Positions 1 through 8,700 of a stretch of 35,058 bases of DNA are shown here, piece by piece. The stretch's first letter is position 1. The number at the start of each line of letters is the position of its first letter. The notes under the pieces are model-generated. The model saw only the letters and a program-made list of their open reading frames with translations, was not told the DNA's origin and ran no database searches. The position numbers and the translations under genes are program-made. The stretch is from Bryobacteraceae bacterium (lineage in GTDB: Bacteria; Acidobacteriota; Terriglobia; Bryobacterales; Bryobacteraceae). The stretch spans positions 1 to 35,058 of the forward strand of contig JACZJQ010000106.1 of the NCBI GenBank assembly GCA_014860455.1. Reading direction: 5' to 3'.

Positions 1-61
1 TCCACACCACGTGGTACTTGATGTCGAAAACCGCGTGCGCGCTACGTCGATACTCGGCCAT
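1..61 (-). mobile_element. tnpA: IS200/IS605-family transposase TnpA, N-terminal fragment (continues beyond left edge)
   Basis: The minus strand from an ATG at 61 reads MAEYRRSAHAVFDIKYHVVW and runs off the window edge without a stop. The YRR...H...I.YH.VW pattern is the usual N-terminus of IS200/IS605 Y1 transposases, the small HUH single-strand transposases. Only about 20 residues are visible; the HUH and catalytic Tyr motifs would lie outside the window, so intactness cannot be judged. A GGAGAG sits only about 2 nt before the ATG, and an in-frame GTG lies slightly upstream, so the exact start is uncertain. The adjacent hairpin at 95-111 fits a subterminal left-end structure and supports the call. 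Confidence 0.8.
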
Positions 62-94
62 CTCTCCATTCTGCAGCACTGTGGCTGAAAGCGG

Positions 95-111
95 CCCGCC
101 TGAAAGGCGGG
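95..111 (-). repeat. Subterminal hairpin, probable left end of the IS200/IS605 element
   Basis: A perfect 6-bp stem with 5-nt loop, CCCGCC-TGAAA-GGCGGG, lies 34 nt upstream of the tnpA start. IS200/IS605 elements carry such imperfect-palindrome hairpins near each end, where TnpA binds them as single-stranded DNA. The element boundary should lie a little to the right, within roughly 112-150. I cannot fix the cleavage site without the other end. Confidence 0.55.
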
Positions 112-244
112 GGGATTAGACCCGGCACTGAGATACTAAACCATTCCCTATCAACGATTTCCAGGAGTCGCCAAGCCCCCCATCCCCCCTGAAATGCCCA
201 TCCCTGCCGCTACATTACGACTGGGCCACCAGGAGCGCCCATCC

Positions 245-859
245 ATGAATCAAGACACCACTTCTACCAACCAGCCGGCGTCCCCCACCGGACCCACCGG
301 CCCCCGCACCGAAGCCGGCAAGGCCATCTCCTCCCGCAACGCCCTCAAACACGGACTCCGCTCCGCCAATCCAGAAAACGCCGTTCCCGTCGAAATGCGC
401 CAGGCGTATGAGAAACTCCGCGCCGAATTCCTCGCCCAATACCAGCCCGAAGGCCCCACCGAATCGGCCATTCTCGACCTCGTCATCCTCGCCACCTGGC
501 AACTCCGCCGCATCCACGAAATCGAAATCTTCGCCCCCCTCAACCTCGACCTCGACGGCGACCCTAGTTCGTTTGGTCAACACGAGCGCCTCGCCCGCTA
601 CCGCGCCTCCTACGAGCGCATGCTCCACACGAACCTGATACAAATCAACGAGATACAATTACAACGACTGCTCTGCATGGCCGAAAATGCACTCACGGTT
701 CCCGACCACCTGCCGCCCGGAATCCTCGTCAGGACGCTGTTCGATCGCAAGGACACGATCCAATCCTGGGCCGAAGGCGCTCATCGCACCTACGTCGCCA
801 AAAAAAGGGCCGAACTGAACCGGAAAGACAACCAAGCTTCGCCAAGTATTCGCCCGTAA
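245..859 (+). CDS. Hypothetical protein with GPRTEAGK...SSRNALKHGLRS motif
   Basis: 204 aa, function unknown. The N-terminal 25 residues are Thr/Pro/Ser-rich. They are followed at about residues 23-45 by a GPRTEAGKA..SSRNALKHGL motif that I recognise from many multi-copy hypothetical proteins in Acidobacteria and Planctomycetes. The rest is predicted helical and charged, with no signal peptide or membrane segment. The ATG at 245 is chosen over an in-frame ATG at 194 because AGGAG at 231-235 has ideal spacing to it. It sits directly beside the IS200/IS605 end, so it may be accessory DNA. A DNA- or nucleic-acid-binding role is only a guess from the basic motif. Confidence 0.7.
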   Translation: MNQDTTSTNQPASPTGPTGPRTEAGKAISSRNALKHGLRSANPENAVPVEMRQAYEKLRAEFLAQYQPEGPTESAILDLVILATWQLRRIHEIEIFAPLNLDLDGDPSSFGQHERLARYRASYERMLHTNLIQINEIQLQRLLCMAENALTVPDHLPPGILVRTLFDRKDTIQSWAEGAHRTYVAKKRAELNRKDNQASPSIRP

Positions 860-931
860 ACGCCCTTCGAACCCGACTCTCAACCCACCGCCTTCACCCC
901 CCGTCTGCCCGCCCGATTTCGTTTCGCGGCC

Positions 932-1032
932 TCAGAACAGGTACTTCAACCCAAACTGAATCAGCCGCGGCGCAATCGATGTCTGCGTGATCACTCCGAA
1001 GTTGGCCGTGGCCAGCGTCGTCCCCGGTTTCG
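932..1032 (-). pseudogene. Remnant of the 3' end of an Oar-like TonB-dependent receptor
   Basis: The minus strand encodes about 33 C-terminal residues ending ...IAPRLIQFGLKYLF plus a TGA stop, the same as the C-terminus of the receptor at 2127-5630. The first 63 bp (932-994) are identical to 2127-2189, and overall about 94 of 101 positions match 2127-2227. Upstream of about 1032 the similarity stops and no receptor coding sequence continues. It is therefore an orphan gene end, in the same orientation as the intact copy, and the two copies bracket the gene at 1141-2085. Confidence 0.8.
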
Positions 1033-1122
1033 TCCCGGTTTCCCGTGACCCGCGAACAAATCCCGATTTATCTGACCCACTTCGTATAGTATCGACATAT
1101 ACTGGCTCTCACAGGCTGTGCG

Positions 1123-1130
1123 TAGGAAAG
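1123..1130 (+). promoter_or_regulatory. Ribosome binding site of the OmpA-like gene
   Basis: AGGAAAGG lies 10 nt before the ATG at 1141 and decides this start. A short inverted repeat GTATA...TATAC (1084-1088 and 1098-1102), with TATAGT and TATACT hexamers, lies in the same leader. No convincing -35 element accompanies them. Confidence 0.5.
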
Positions 1131-1140
1131 GGCCCTCCGC

Positions 1141-2085
1141 ATGAAAATCAAATATCCCGCCTGGGGCGCCGAACCGCTGCATGGATGGCGCTGGGCGATC
1201 CTGCTCTACGGCTTCGACATCGGCAGCGCGAAGCTGAAACACGAACATCTCGGCGTTTTGGATCAGTTCTCGCTGATGCTACGCTCAGAATCCGCCAAAC
1301 GCGGCTTCGTCGTCGCCGTCAAGGGCAATGGCAGCCGCACCGGTAGCGACGCTGTGAACCTGTCGCTGTCGTGGAGCCGCGCCACGGCTGTCTACAACTA
1401 CCTCTCCCCGCTGGTTTCGGGTATCGCCTCGGTGATTCCTCTCGGACTCGGCGAGGCGGCTGCCGCGCTTGACGGGCTGCCGGACGGCTTCGAGTCGGAG
1501 CGTCACCGCTCCGTGCTGATGATGGCGGTCGACTACAAGAAGAAGGGGCCCCCGCCACCGAAGTCGGAGGTAATCAAGAAGATCCCCAAGTCCATCCTGC
1601 CCAAGGTCAACAAACGCGGCCAGTTCACGGTCCAACTGCGTGGCGGCCATGAAGGCAGCGCCGGCGTTCCGTTGCCCTTCGGCTTTGGTGTCGGCGGGCA
1701 GGTGACGCGCTTCAAGCTCAGGATTCGAGACCTGGGCCGTGGCGTCTACGGAGACTTCATCCTCTGGGCTGCGTCGGGCAAAGTGGATTGGGGTTCCCCG
1801 GGCAGCCTCGAGGCGTTGGAACCGGGGCCGGAAAGATACTTCTCGGTGAACGAGGAGGTGAGGATCTGGGATCTGGCTGGTTTTGTCAATGTCGACTTCC
1901 TCTCGGCCGATTTCGGCACGAATCTGGCCGGCATTGGCAAAGTCACGCTGCAGCGAACCCTCGATCCGAGCGATGAGTATGCCTGGATCCAGTTCCCCAT
2001 TCCGCCAGGCAAGCAGGCCTGGGAATTCGGCAAATTCGGCGCCGGGGCCGCTAGCGGCAAAGGGTATCTCAGTATTGACGACTAG
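1141..2085 (+). CDS. OmpA-like-domain protein without signal peptide, with unknown C-terminal domain
   Basis: 314 aa. Residues about 20-130 match the OmpA/MotB C-terminal fold pattern: F.IGSAKL...H...LD, then a V.GNGSRTGSDAVNLSLSWSRA segment, then LGLGE, then RHRSVLMMAV. In this family the domain usually binds peptidoglycan, but here no signal peptide, lipobox or TM segment precedes it. As drawn, the protein would be cytoplasmic or exported by a non-Sec route. A Lys/Pro-rich linker (about 131-160) leads to a Gly- and aromatic-rich, probably beta-rich C-terminal half that I do not recognise. The start is supported by AGGAAAGG. The gene lies between a receptor remnant and the intact receptor, both on the opposite strand, which suggests insertion. 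An alternative is that the OmpA resemblance marks a phage/contractile-injection-type or effector-associated domain. Confidence 0.75.
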   Translation: MKIKYPAWGAEPLHGWRWAILLYGFDIGSAKLKHEHLGVLDQFSLMLRSESAKRGFVVAVKGNGSRTGSDAVNLSLSWSRATAVYNYLSPLVSGIASVIPLGLGEAAAALDGLPDGFESERHRSVLMMAVDYKKKGPPPPKSEVIKKIPKSILPKVNKRGQFTVQLRGGHEGSAGVPLPFGFGVGGQVTRFKLRIRDLGRGVYGDFILWAASGKVDWGSPGSLEALEPGPERYFSVNEEVRIWDLAGFVNVDFLSADFGTNLAGIGKVTLQRTLDPSDEYAWIQFPIPPGKQAWEFGKFGAGAASGKGYLSIDD

Positions 2086-2126
2086 ACCGTACCCGCCGCC
2101 GGGCCGGCAATGACCTTCGCTCCGGA

Positions 2127-5100
2127 TCAGAACAGGTACTTCAACCCAAACTGAATCAGCCGCGGCGCAATCGATGTCTGCGTGATCACGCCAAAGTTCG
2201 CCGTCTGCAGCGTCGTCCCCGGGTTCGAAAACTGCGCCTTGTTCAGCGCATTGTAGAACTCCACCCGGAACGCCAGTTCGGCATCCTCCCTCAGTCCGCC
2301 GACGCGCGTGAGCTTGCCGATCGAAAAGTCCGTGTTCACCTGCGCCGGCCCGTTCATTATGCTCTGGCCCGACGTCCCGTAACCCGTCGCCCCGTCCGCG
2401 CCCACCGCCGCCGCCGAGCAGATCGCCTTGGTGTTGATCCACTGGCCCAGCCGCTCGCTCACGTTGCCTGAGGTCACCAGATCGCCATAGCTCTGCCCCG
2501 GACACAGCGTGACCGTCGAAACGCCTGCACGCCCATAGACCGCGCCGCCCATCGGATCGGTCAACGTCATCGGCAGGCCGCTTTGCAGCACGGCGATGCC
2601 GGCGATGGTCCAGCCCTGTGCCAGGCGTCCACGCCAGCCTTCCAGAGCCGGCATCGGCAGCATGTAGTTGAAGTTGGTGATCAGCCGGTGGTTGCGGTCA
2701 AACGACGCCCGCGCCTTGGCCAGGTCCGGCCGCGTCTGATCGTTGTTCACCACCATGTTGTTCAACGCCTTCGACAACGTGTAGGCGGCCTGGAACATCA
2801 GCGACTTGGAAACCTGGCCCCGGAACGTTGTCTGGAAGCTGTGATACCAGCTCTTGCCCGTGAAATCGCTGTTGAGCAGCGCCGTCGGCGTCTCCCCGAG
2901 AATCGGCACCCTCTGCTTGGCGTTCTTCGACGTGTTCTCTGTTATGCAGTGGCCCGCCACGCCGTCGTAGCCGCAGTTCACTGGCTTCGACGTGCTGGCC
3001 AGCAGCGGCTGATTCAACCCGTGGGCCATCAACAGGCCGTCGCCGGTCGAACCGACGTAGCCCAGGTCGAGCGACGCCGCCTGCGTCAGTTTCAACTTCG
3101 CCGAGAAGTTCCACTGCTGGAGCCGAGGGACGCGGAAGATCGGCCCGGCCACGCGGTCGGAGAGCTGCGAAGTGAGCGTCCGTGGAACAAAGCCCAGCGT
3201 CGTCGCAGGGAAGGGCCGCTCGAAGGTGGATGTATTGTTGCTCGAATCGGTGTTGGTGAAGCTCTGGGCAAAGGGCGGCGCGGTGAACAGCGGTGCCGAT
3301 CCGGCGTTGCCGCTGAACAGCGGCGCCTGATAGAACCAGCCGTAGCCGCCGCCGAACACAAGCCGGCCCGACGTGCCGAACGGCTGCCAGGCGAATCCGG
3401 CGCGCGGCGCGAACGTGTCCAGCGGCGTGCCGTTGTCATAGAAGCTCTTTGTCTTGCGCACCAGCACGCCCGCCGGCGGCGGCCCGAACGCCTTGCCGGT
3501 GTAGGGGTTCAGCAGGCTGGGGTCATAGTTCGCGGCCAGCGTGTTGCCAACCAGTGTGCCGCCCACGGGCGGGACAGCGGCTTCACGCAGCAGGTCCATC
3601 GACATGTTCCCGATCGTTCCAGCCTCGTCATACGACGGTCCGATGTACTCCCAGCGCAGGCCAAGATTGAGAGTGAACCGCTGGCTGAGCTTGATGTCGT
3701 CCTGGATGTAAGCCGAGCCGTAGTGGCGCCGGAAGCGATAGACGACTTCGCCGAATTCGCCCACGCCCTCGCTGGCCTGGACCGTCTGGATATTGCTACG
3801 CCCGGACGGGCTTTGAAGGTTGGCGGCGTCCAGGCCGAGCAGGAAATCGGAGAAGTTCTGGAACGTGATGCGCCCGCGCGCGCCGCCCGTATCGGCTCGG
3901 AAATTGTGCTGGGTCAGGAAGAAACCGCCGAGGCGAATGCGCTGTTTGCCGCGCGTCCAGGAGACGTTGTCCGCCAAGGTGAAAGTGACGGTCTTGAAGT
4001 GGTTGTCGTTCGGGTTGGTGCCAAACAGCCGGAACGTGCCCAACGGCCCAAGCACCGTGATCTCGGGCGGGTGCGGAAACAGCGGATCGACGGCCGTCAT
4101 GCCGAAATCCGAAGCTTGAGGAAGGCCGACTGCGACAGCGTCTGTGTTGCTCCTCGTGTAGGCCACGCGGGCCTCGTTCACCAGGTTGGGCGAGAATGCG
4201 GTGGTGATCTTCCCGCTGGTGGCGATATCGGCGGCGTCGAGCGCCTGAGGCGAACCCCAGCCTGGAACGACAGGCGCGCCAGGATAGCCGCCGGGCGACC
4301 CGAAGGTGCGCAACTGATCGACAGTGGAGGCGAAGACGCGGGCCGACAGCGTGTTGCGCTCGCTCAGGACATAGTCGCTGTTGCCGATCCAGTGGTTTTC
4401 TTTGTAGGTGGACGGCATGCTGTAGGACGAGAAACCGAGGCCCGCGTTCACGCCCGAAGTGATGGCGGTCTGGGCGAGCGAAATCAGGAAACTGCCATCC
4501 GGACCGCGCGCCTGCAGCAGTTTCAGGGCAACCGGGCTGATCCCAGCCGTCGTGGCGGTGTTCTGGTTGTTGCAGTCGAGCTGGCGTCCGCCGGCGAATG
4601 TCAGGTACCGCGATACGTCGCCCGAATTGTTGCCGGGACAGAATCGGGCGGCGATGGCACCGGCCGAGCGGTCCGCCGTGAGCGGCGGCAGGATGGGGTT
4701 GGCGACCGAAGTCGGATCGAGTCCATTCACCTGGCGGGTGCCCTGATAGGAGCCGAAGAAGAACCACTTGTTCTTCTTCACGGCTCCGCCGAGCGTGGCG
4801 CCGAACTGGTTCTGCTTCAGGTTGGGCTTCGGCTGGCGGGTGGCGTTGCGGAAGAAGGCGTTGGCGTTGAAGATGTCGTTGCGCAAGAACTCCCACAGGT
4901 TGCCGTGGTAGTCGTTCTGACCCGACCGCAGCATCAGGTTTGTAGCGGGCGTCATGGCGCCGAAGCCGGCGTCGTACTGCGAGGTCTGGATCTTGAATTC
5001 GCTGATGGTGTCCGGGTTCGGCACCGTGGATGTCGAATACGCTCCGTCGATCGTGTACGACCCGGAGGTCGTGTTGCCGTTCACATGCACGCTCGACGTC

Positions 5101-5630
5101 CCCCGGCCCAGCGTGCCGGCGTTGTTCACGTCGGCCGCCGAGCCCGACGACATCGACAGCACCTGGGTGAAGTTGCGCGTATTCAGCGGAACCGCGGTGA
5201 TGGTCTTCTGGTCGACTACCGTGCCCGTGGACGGCGCCGAGGCGGTGATCAGGCACTGGCAGGCGGCCGTCACGGCGGCGTCGCCTGGTTCCATCACGGC
5301 TTCGAGGACGGGCGCTTCGGAGACGTTGACAGTGACCGGTTCCGAGCGGGCGGTCTTGAAGCCGGCTGCGCCGAAGGTGACGACGTAGGGCGCCGGCGTG
5401 AGCATGGAGAAGCGGTAGTTGCCCGACTCGTCGGTCTGCGTCTTGAGGGATTGATCGGTGGCTGGATTGGTGGCCGTGACCTCGGCCCCGGCCACGGCCG
5501 CGCCGGCGGCATCGCGGACCGTTCCTTCCAGCGCGCCCGTGGTGGCCGACTGGCCCCAGGCCTGCGCAGTGGCGCAGATGACCGCGAGAATGAGTGCCGC
5601 TAAATGTAAAAGTAAAAAGATCCGTTTCAA
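2127..5630 (-). CDS. Oar-like TonB-dependent receptor with carboxypeptidase-regulatory N-terminal domain
   Basis: 1167 aa outer-membrane protein. It has a signal peptide at about residues 1-26 (MKRIFLLLHLAALILAV...AQA), a carboxypeptidase-regulatory-like beta-sandwich at about 32-115 (GTVRDAAGAAVAGAEVTATN...GNYRF), a plug-like region at about 130-240 (PLNTRNF, VNGNTTSGSYTIDGA) and a long beta-barrel ending in a terminal aromatic (KYLF). This architecture is the Oar/TonB-dependent family greatly expanded in Acidobacteria; substrates are mostly unknown, with polymers or siderophores likely. The start is a TTG at 5630 with AGGAA 7 nt upstream; it gives a clean signal peptide. An odd CQC motif lies between the first two domains. 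It follows a paralogue at 5752-9525 by about 120 bp, and its 3' end is duplicated at 932-1032. Confidence 0.93.
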   Translation of the reverse strand: MKRIFLLLHLAALILAVICATAQAWGQSATTGALEGTVRDAAGAAVAGAEVTATNPATDQSLKTQTDESGNYRFSMLTPAPYVVTFGAAGFKTARSEPVTVNVSEAPVLEAVMEPGDAAVTAACQCLITASAPSTGTVVDQKTITAVPLNTRNFTQVLSMSSGSAADVNNAGTLGRGTSSVHVNGNTTSGSYTIDGAYSTSTVPNPDTISEFKIQTSQYDAGFGAMTPATNLMLRSGQNDYHGNLWEFLRNDIFNANAFFRNATRQPKPNLKQNQFGATLGGAVKKNKWFFFGSYQGTRQVNGLDPTSVANPILPPLTADRSAGAIAARFCPGNNSGDVSRYLTFAGGRQLDCNNQNTATTAGISPVALKLLQARGPDGSFLISLAQTAITSGVNAGLGFSSYSMPSTYKENHWIGNSDYVLSERNTLSARVFASTVDQLRTFGSPGGYPGAPVVPGWGSPQALDAADIATSGKITTAFSPNLVNEARVAYTRSNTDAVAVGLPQASDFGMTAVDPLFPHPPEITVLGPLGTFRLFGTNPNDNHFKTVTFTLADNVSWTRGKQRIRLGGFFLTQHNFRADTGGARGRITFQNFSDFLLGLDAANLQSPSGRSNIQTVQASEGVGEFGEVVYRFRRHYGSAYIQDDIKLSQRFTLNLGLRWEYIGPSYDEAGTIGNMSMDLLREAAVPPVGGTLVGNTLAANYDPSLLNPYTGKAFGPPPAGVLVRKTKSFYDNGTPLDTFAPRAGFAWQPFGTSGRLVFGGGYGWFYQAPLFSGNAGSAPLFTAPPFAQSFTNTDSSNNTSTFERPFPATTLGFVPRTLTSQLSDRVAGPIFRVPRLQQWNFSAKLKLTQAASLDLGYVGSTGDGLLMAHGLNQPLLASTSKPVNCGYDGVAGHCITENTSKNAKQRVPILGETPTALLNSDFTGKSWYHSFQTTFRGQVSKSLMFQAAYTLSKALNNMVVNNDQTRPDLAKARASFDRNHRLITNFNYMLPMPALEGWRGRLAQGWTIAGIAVLQSGLPMTLTDPMGGAVYGRAGVSTVTLCPGQSYGDLVTSGNVSERLGQWINTKAICSAAAVGADGATGYGTSGQSIMNGPAQVNTDFSIGKLTRVGGLREDAELAFRVEFYNALNKAQFSNPGTTLQTANFGVITQTSIAPRLIQFGLKYLF

Positions 5631-5726
5631 GTCAGGTTCCTGTCCTGCCGGGAGTCCGCATGGATTGATACACGCCGACAGGCCCCAAAACTCCCGCCTG
5701 ACCGGAATTCTATCATGTCAGTTCGT

Positions 5727-5747
5727 GCGGCCCGGCCGGCCGGCCGC
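5727..5747 (-). terminator. GC-rich hairpin after the upstream receptor gene
   Basis: The inverted repeat GCGGCC...GGCCGC with a 9-nt GC-rich loop starts 5 nt beyond the stop codon of the receptor that ends at 5752 (minus strand). There is no T-run, so it would be a factor-dependent terminator or an mRNA 3'-end stabiliser at best. It may separate expression of the two tandem receptors. Confidence 0.3.
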
Positions 5748-5751
5748 AGGC

Positions 5752-8700
5752 TCAGAATTCGAGTTTGAGAGCCAGTTGAACGACACGCCAGCTTTCGCCC
5801 TGCGGCAGCACGTTGGCGGCCGATGCCGTGGACATGGTCACGCAACAGGTCTGTCCAAACAGCGGCGACAGGATATTCGGATTGCCCGACGACGCCGTGC
5901 GCGGGTTTTCGAAGTTGGGGTGGTTGAAGGCGTTGAACATCTCGGTGCGGAAGATCAGGCGCGTCCGGTCGCTTACCTGGAAGGCCTTGGCGATGCCGAG
6001 ATCCATGGTCTTGAACGCGGGCCCGGTGAAGATGTTGCGGCCCGCGCCATGCGCCCCAGGCGCGGGGATGGCGAAGCCCGTTGCATCGGCGAACATCACC
6101 GGACCGACGACGCCGGCCTTGTCCTGGAGCTTCGCGACGGGCATCGCGCCAGTAATGGCGGCGCGGGATTGGGAGGCCGAGTTGGCCGTCAGAACACCGG
6201 ACCGGACGCTGAAGGGTTCGCCGGTCATGTAGGTGGCGAATCCGTTCAGGCTCCAGCCGCCGGCGAGCAGGTTCAAGGCCGTGCCCCACGACGAACCGAA
6301 ACGCCGTCCGCGGCCGAATGGCAATTCGTAAATGCCGGTGAGATTGAGAACATGGCGGCGGTCGAAATCAGAGCGGCCGCGTTCGAGGGTATAGTTGCGG
6401 GCATCGACCGGAGTGCGGTCGCCGGTTGTCGTGAGAGCGCCGGTGGTGGACGAGCCAATCGGGTCGAGCGACTGGTTGTCGATGGACTTGCCGAAGGTGT
6501 AGGCAGCGTTCAGCAGCAGGCCGGCGTCGAAGCGTTTCCGTGCCGACAGCTGGAGCGAGTGGTAGTTCGAGTCGCCGCCATTGTCGATGTAGACGATCGA
6601 GCCGAACTGTTGGTTGGGGCGATACCGGCCGGCGAGAGTGGTCTGTTCGATGCGGGTGACAAGGCTGCCGGCGGCGTTCTGCGAGAGTTCGGTACGAGTC
6701 GTCGCCGAGTTGGCGAACGCGGCGCTGACGACGGCGTCGCGCACGATGGGGACCACGCTGGCGACCACGCCTGCCGGGCAACCTGAGCCGGACGGCGCGC
6801 AGCCCTTGGCGACGTTGGCCTGCATGGCCAGGAACGAAGGCAGTAACGGCGCGGCGTCGATCTGGTTGATGTTGTAGGAGCGATAGAGACGGGTTCCACG
6901 GCGGCCGACATAGCCGGCCTGGAGGACGAGTCCGCGGTAGAGGTCGCGCTGCAGGGTGAAGTTCCACTGATGGACGGTGGGGACTTTGAGTCCCTGGTCA
7001 AACACAGTCACCGCTGGCGCGTTGCTGAGCGTCTGGGCGGGCGGGGTAAGGAAACTGGATGGTTTCAAGGTCGGCGGGGCCATCTCCTGCGGGAAGCCCT
7101 GGCCGAGGCGGAGATCCGGCGCGGGGGTGCAGCCGGGCGTGGTCGAGCCGCCAAGGGTGGACGAGCAGGTGTATTGCTGGCCCGGAACGCGGATGGCGGT
7201 GGCGGTGACCTGGAACGACGACAGCGTGTCGAACGCCATGCCGTAGCCGGCGCGCAGGACGGTGCGGCCCGACCGGCCGGGCGACCAGGCCAAGGCCAGG
7301 CGCGGGGCAATGGCGCCGAGGTTGTTGTTCTGGAACCAGCGGTCGCGTTTGACGAAGGTGACGGGTCCGTCGCGGCCGTCGATCATGCGGTCTGGGACCC
7401 AGACGCGGCCGGCGGCTTCAGAGGGCGCTGGATTGATCTCCCAGCGCAGGCCGTAATTGAGTGTGAAGTTGCGGGCGAGTTTCCATTCGTCCTGGACGTA
7501 GAAGTTGTACTGCTTCAGACGCTGGCCCTGGACCCAGAGCGAGACCGAGTTGGGTCCGGTGCGGTAGGGCTGAAAGGTGTCGCTCTGAAGGTCGCCGAGG
7601 AAGACCTGCTGGATGCGGGCGGGGATGCCCAGCAGATCGTTGATGGCGCTGAGCAGGCGGTTGTTGTCGGCCGAGGCGATGCCGGCGCGCGACGATGTGG
7701 CCAGGACCGGCGTCACGAAACCGGCGGGCGGGCGGATGGTCCGCGAAAGGCTGATGAAAGGTGTGGTGCCGCCGCCGCCGAGGTCGCCACGGGTATCGTT
7801 GTGCTGGTAAAGCCGAATGTTGAAGCCGGTGCGGAACTGGTGGGAGCCGGTGACGATGCTGAGGTTGTCGATGTACTGAAGGGTATTGAGGACGCGGGAG
7901 GTGCGGGGGAAGTTGGTGTAGTCGACGTCGGAGTTGTTGAAGGCGAAGGCCGGCATGTCGGGGAAGGCCGGGTTGGCTTCACCGCGGGTGAACAGGAATT
8001 CGAAACGGGCGAATCCGGCGGTGAACTCATTGACGATTCGGGGGCTGATGACCCGCCGCCAGGAGACGGCAGCGTTGTGGGCCGGGCGGAAGACTTCGCC
8101 GCGCGGCGGGAATCCGGGCAGCACCTGAGGGCGGCCGTTGAGCGGGTCGCCGTTGAGGCTGCGGTTGTCGCCGTAGAGGTAGCGGGCAAACACGGTGTTG
8201 TTTTCGTTTAGGATGTGGTCGATGCGGCCCATCAGTTGGGGCCCTCGGACGCGGATGGGCGGGTTCCAGACGTAGGCGCCGGTGTTCAGGCCGTCGCCGG
8301 CGGCGTAGGAGTTGGGCAGGGGATATGCATTCAGGACGGCCATGGCGGCCGAGTCGGCGCCGAGCACGAGCGGATCGGCGGCGAGGATGTTGTAGCTGGC
8401 GACGCAGTTGGACTGGCCAGCGAGCGAGCAATTGGCGACACCGGGTTTAAGGGCGCCGGTGGAGGCGTCCACCAGCAGGGGCGAGTTCTGGGTGATGCGC
8501 TGGCCGTCGATGACGAGTGGGTTCGACGGGTCGGCGACAAAATAGCGGAAGATGCCGGATCGGGCGGTGGCGGTATAGAGATCGACGGTCTGGCCGAAGA
8601 CGCTGTCGACGCTCTGGGCGTAGTTGATGCGCTGGCCCTGCCAGGAGCCGAAAAAGAAGGTGCGGTTGCGGCGGACGGGTCCGCCGAGCTCGAAGCCGTA

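Noticed and set aside
1285-2505. 406-aa minus-strand frame spanning the OmpA-like gene and the receptor 3' end
   Set aside because: It crosses two better-supported genes and shows no recognisable domain or SD.
2583-5603. 1006-aa open frame on the plus strand, antisense to the first receptor
   Set aside because: It is a mirror frame of a GC-rich gene. Its translation is Arg/Gly/Val-rich with no domain, while the minus strand gives a complete receptor with signal peptide and C-terminal Phe.
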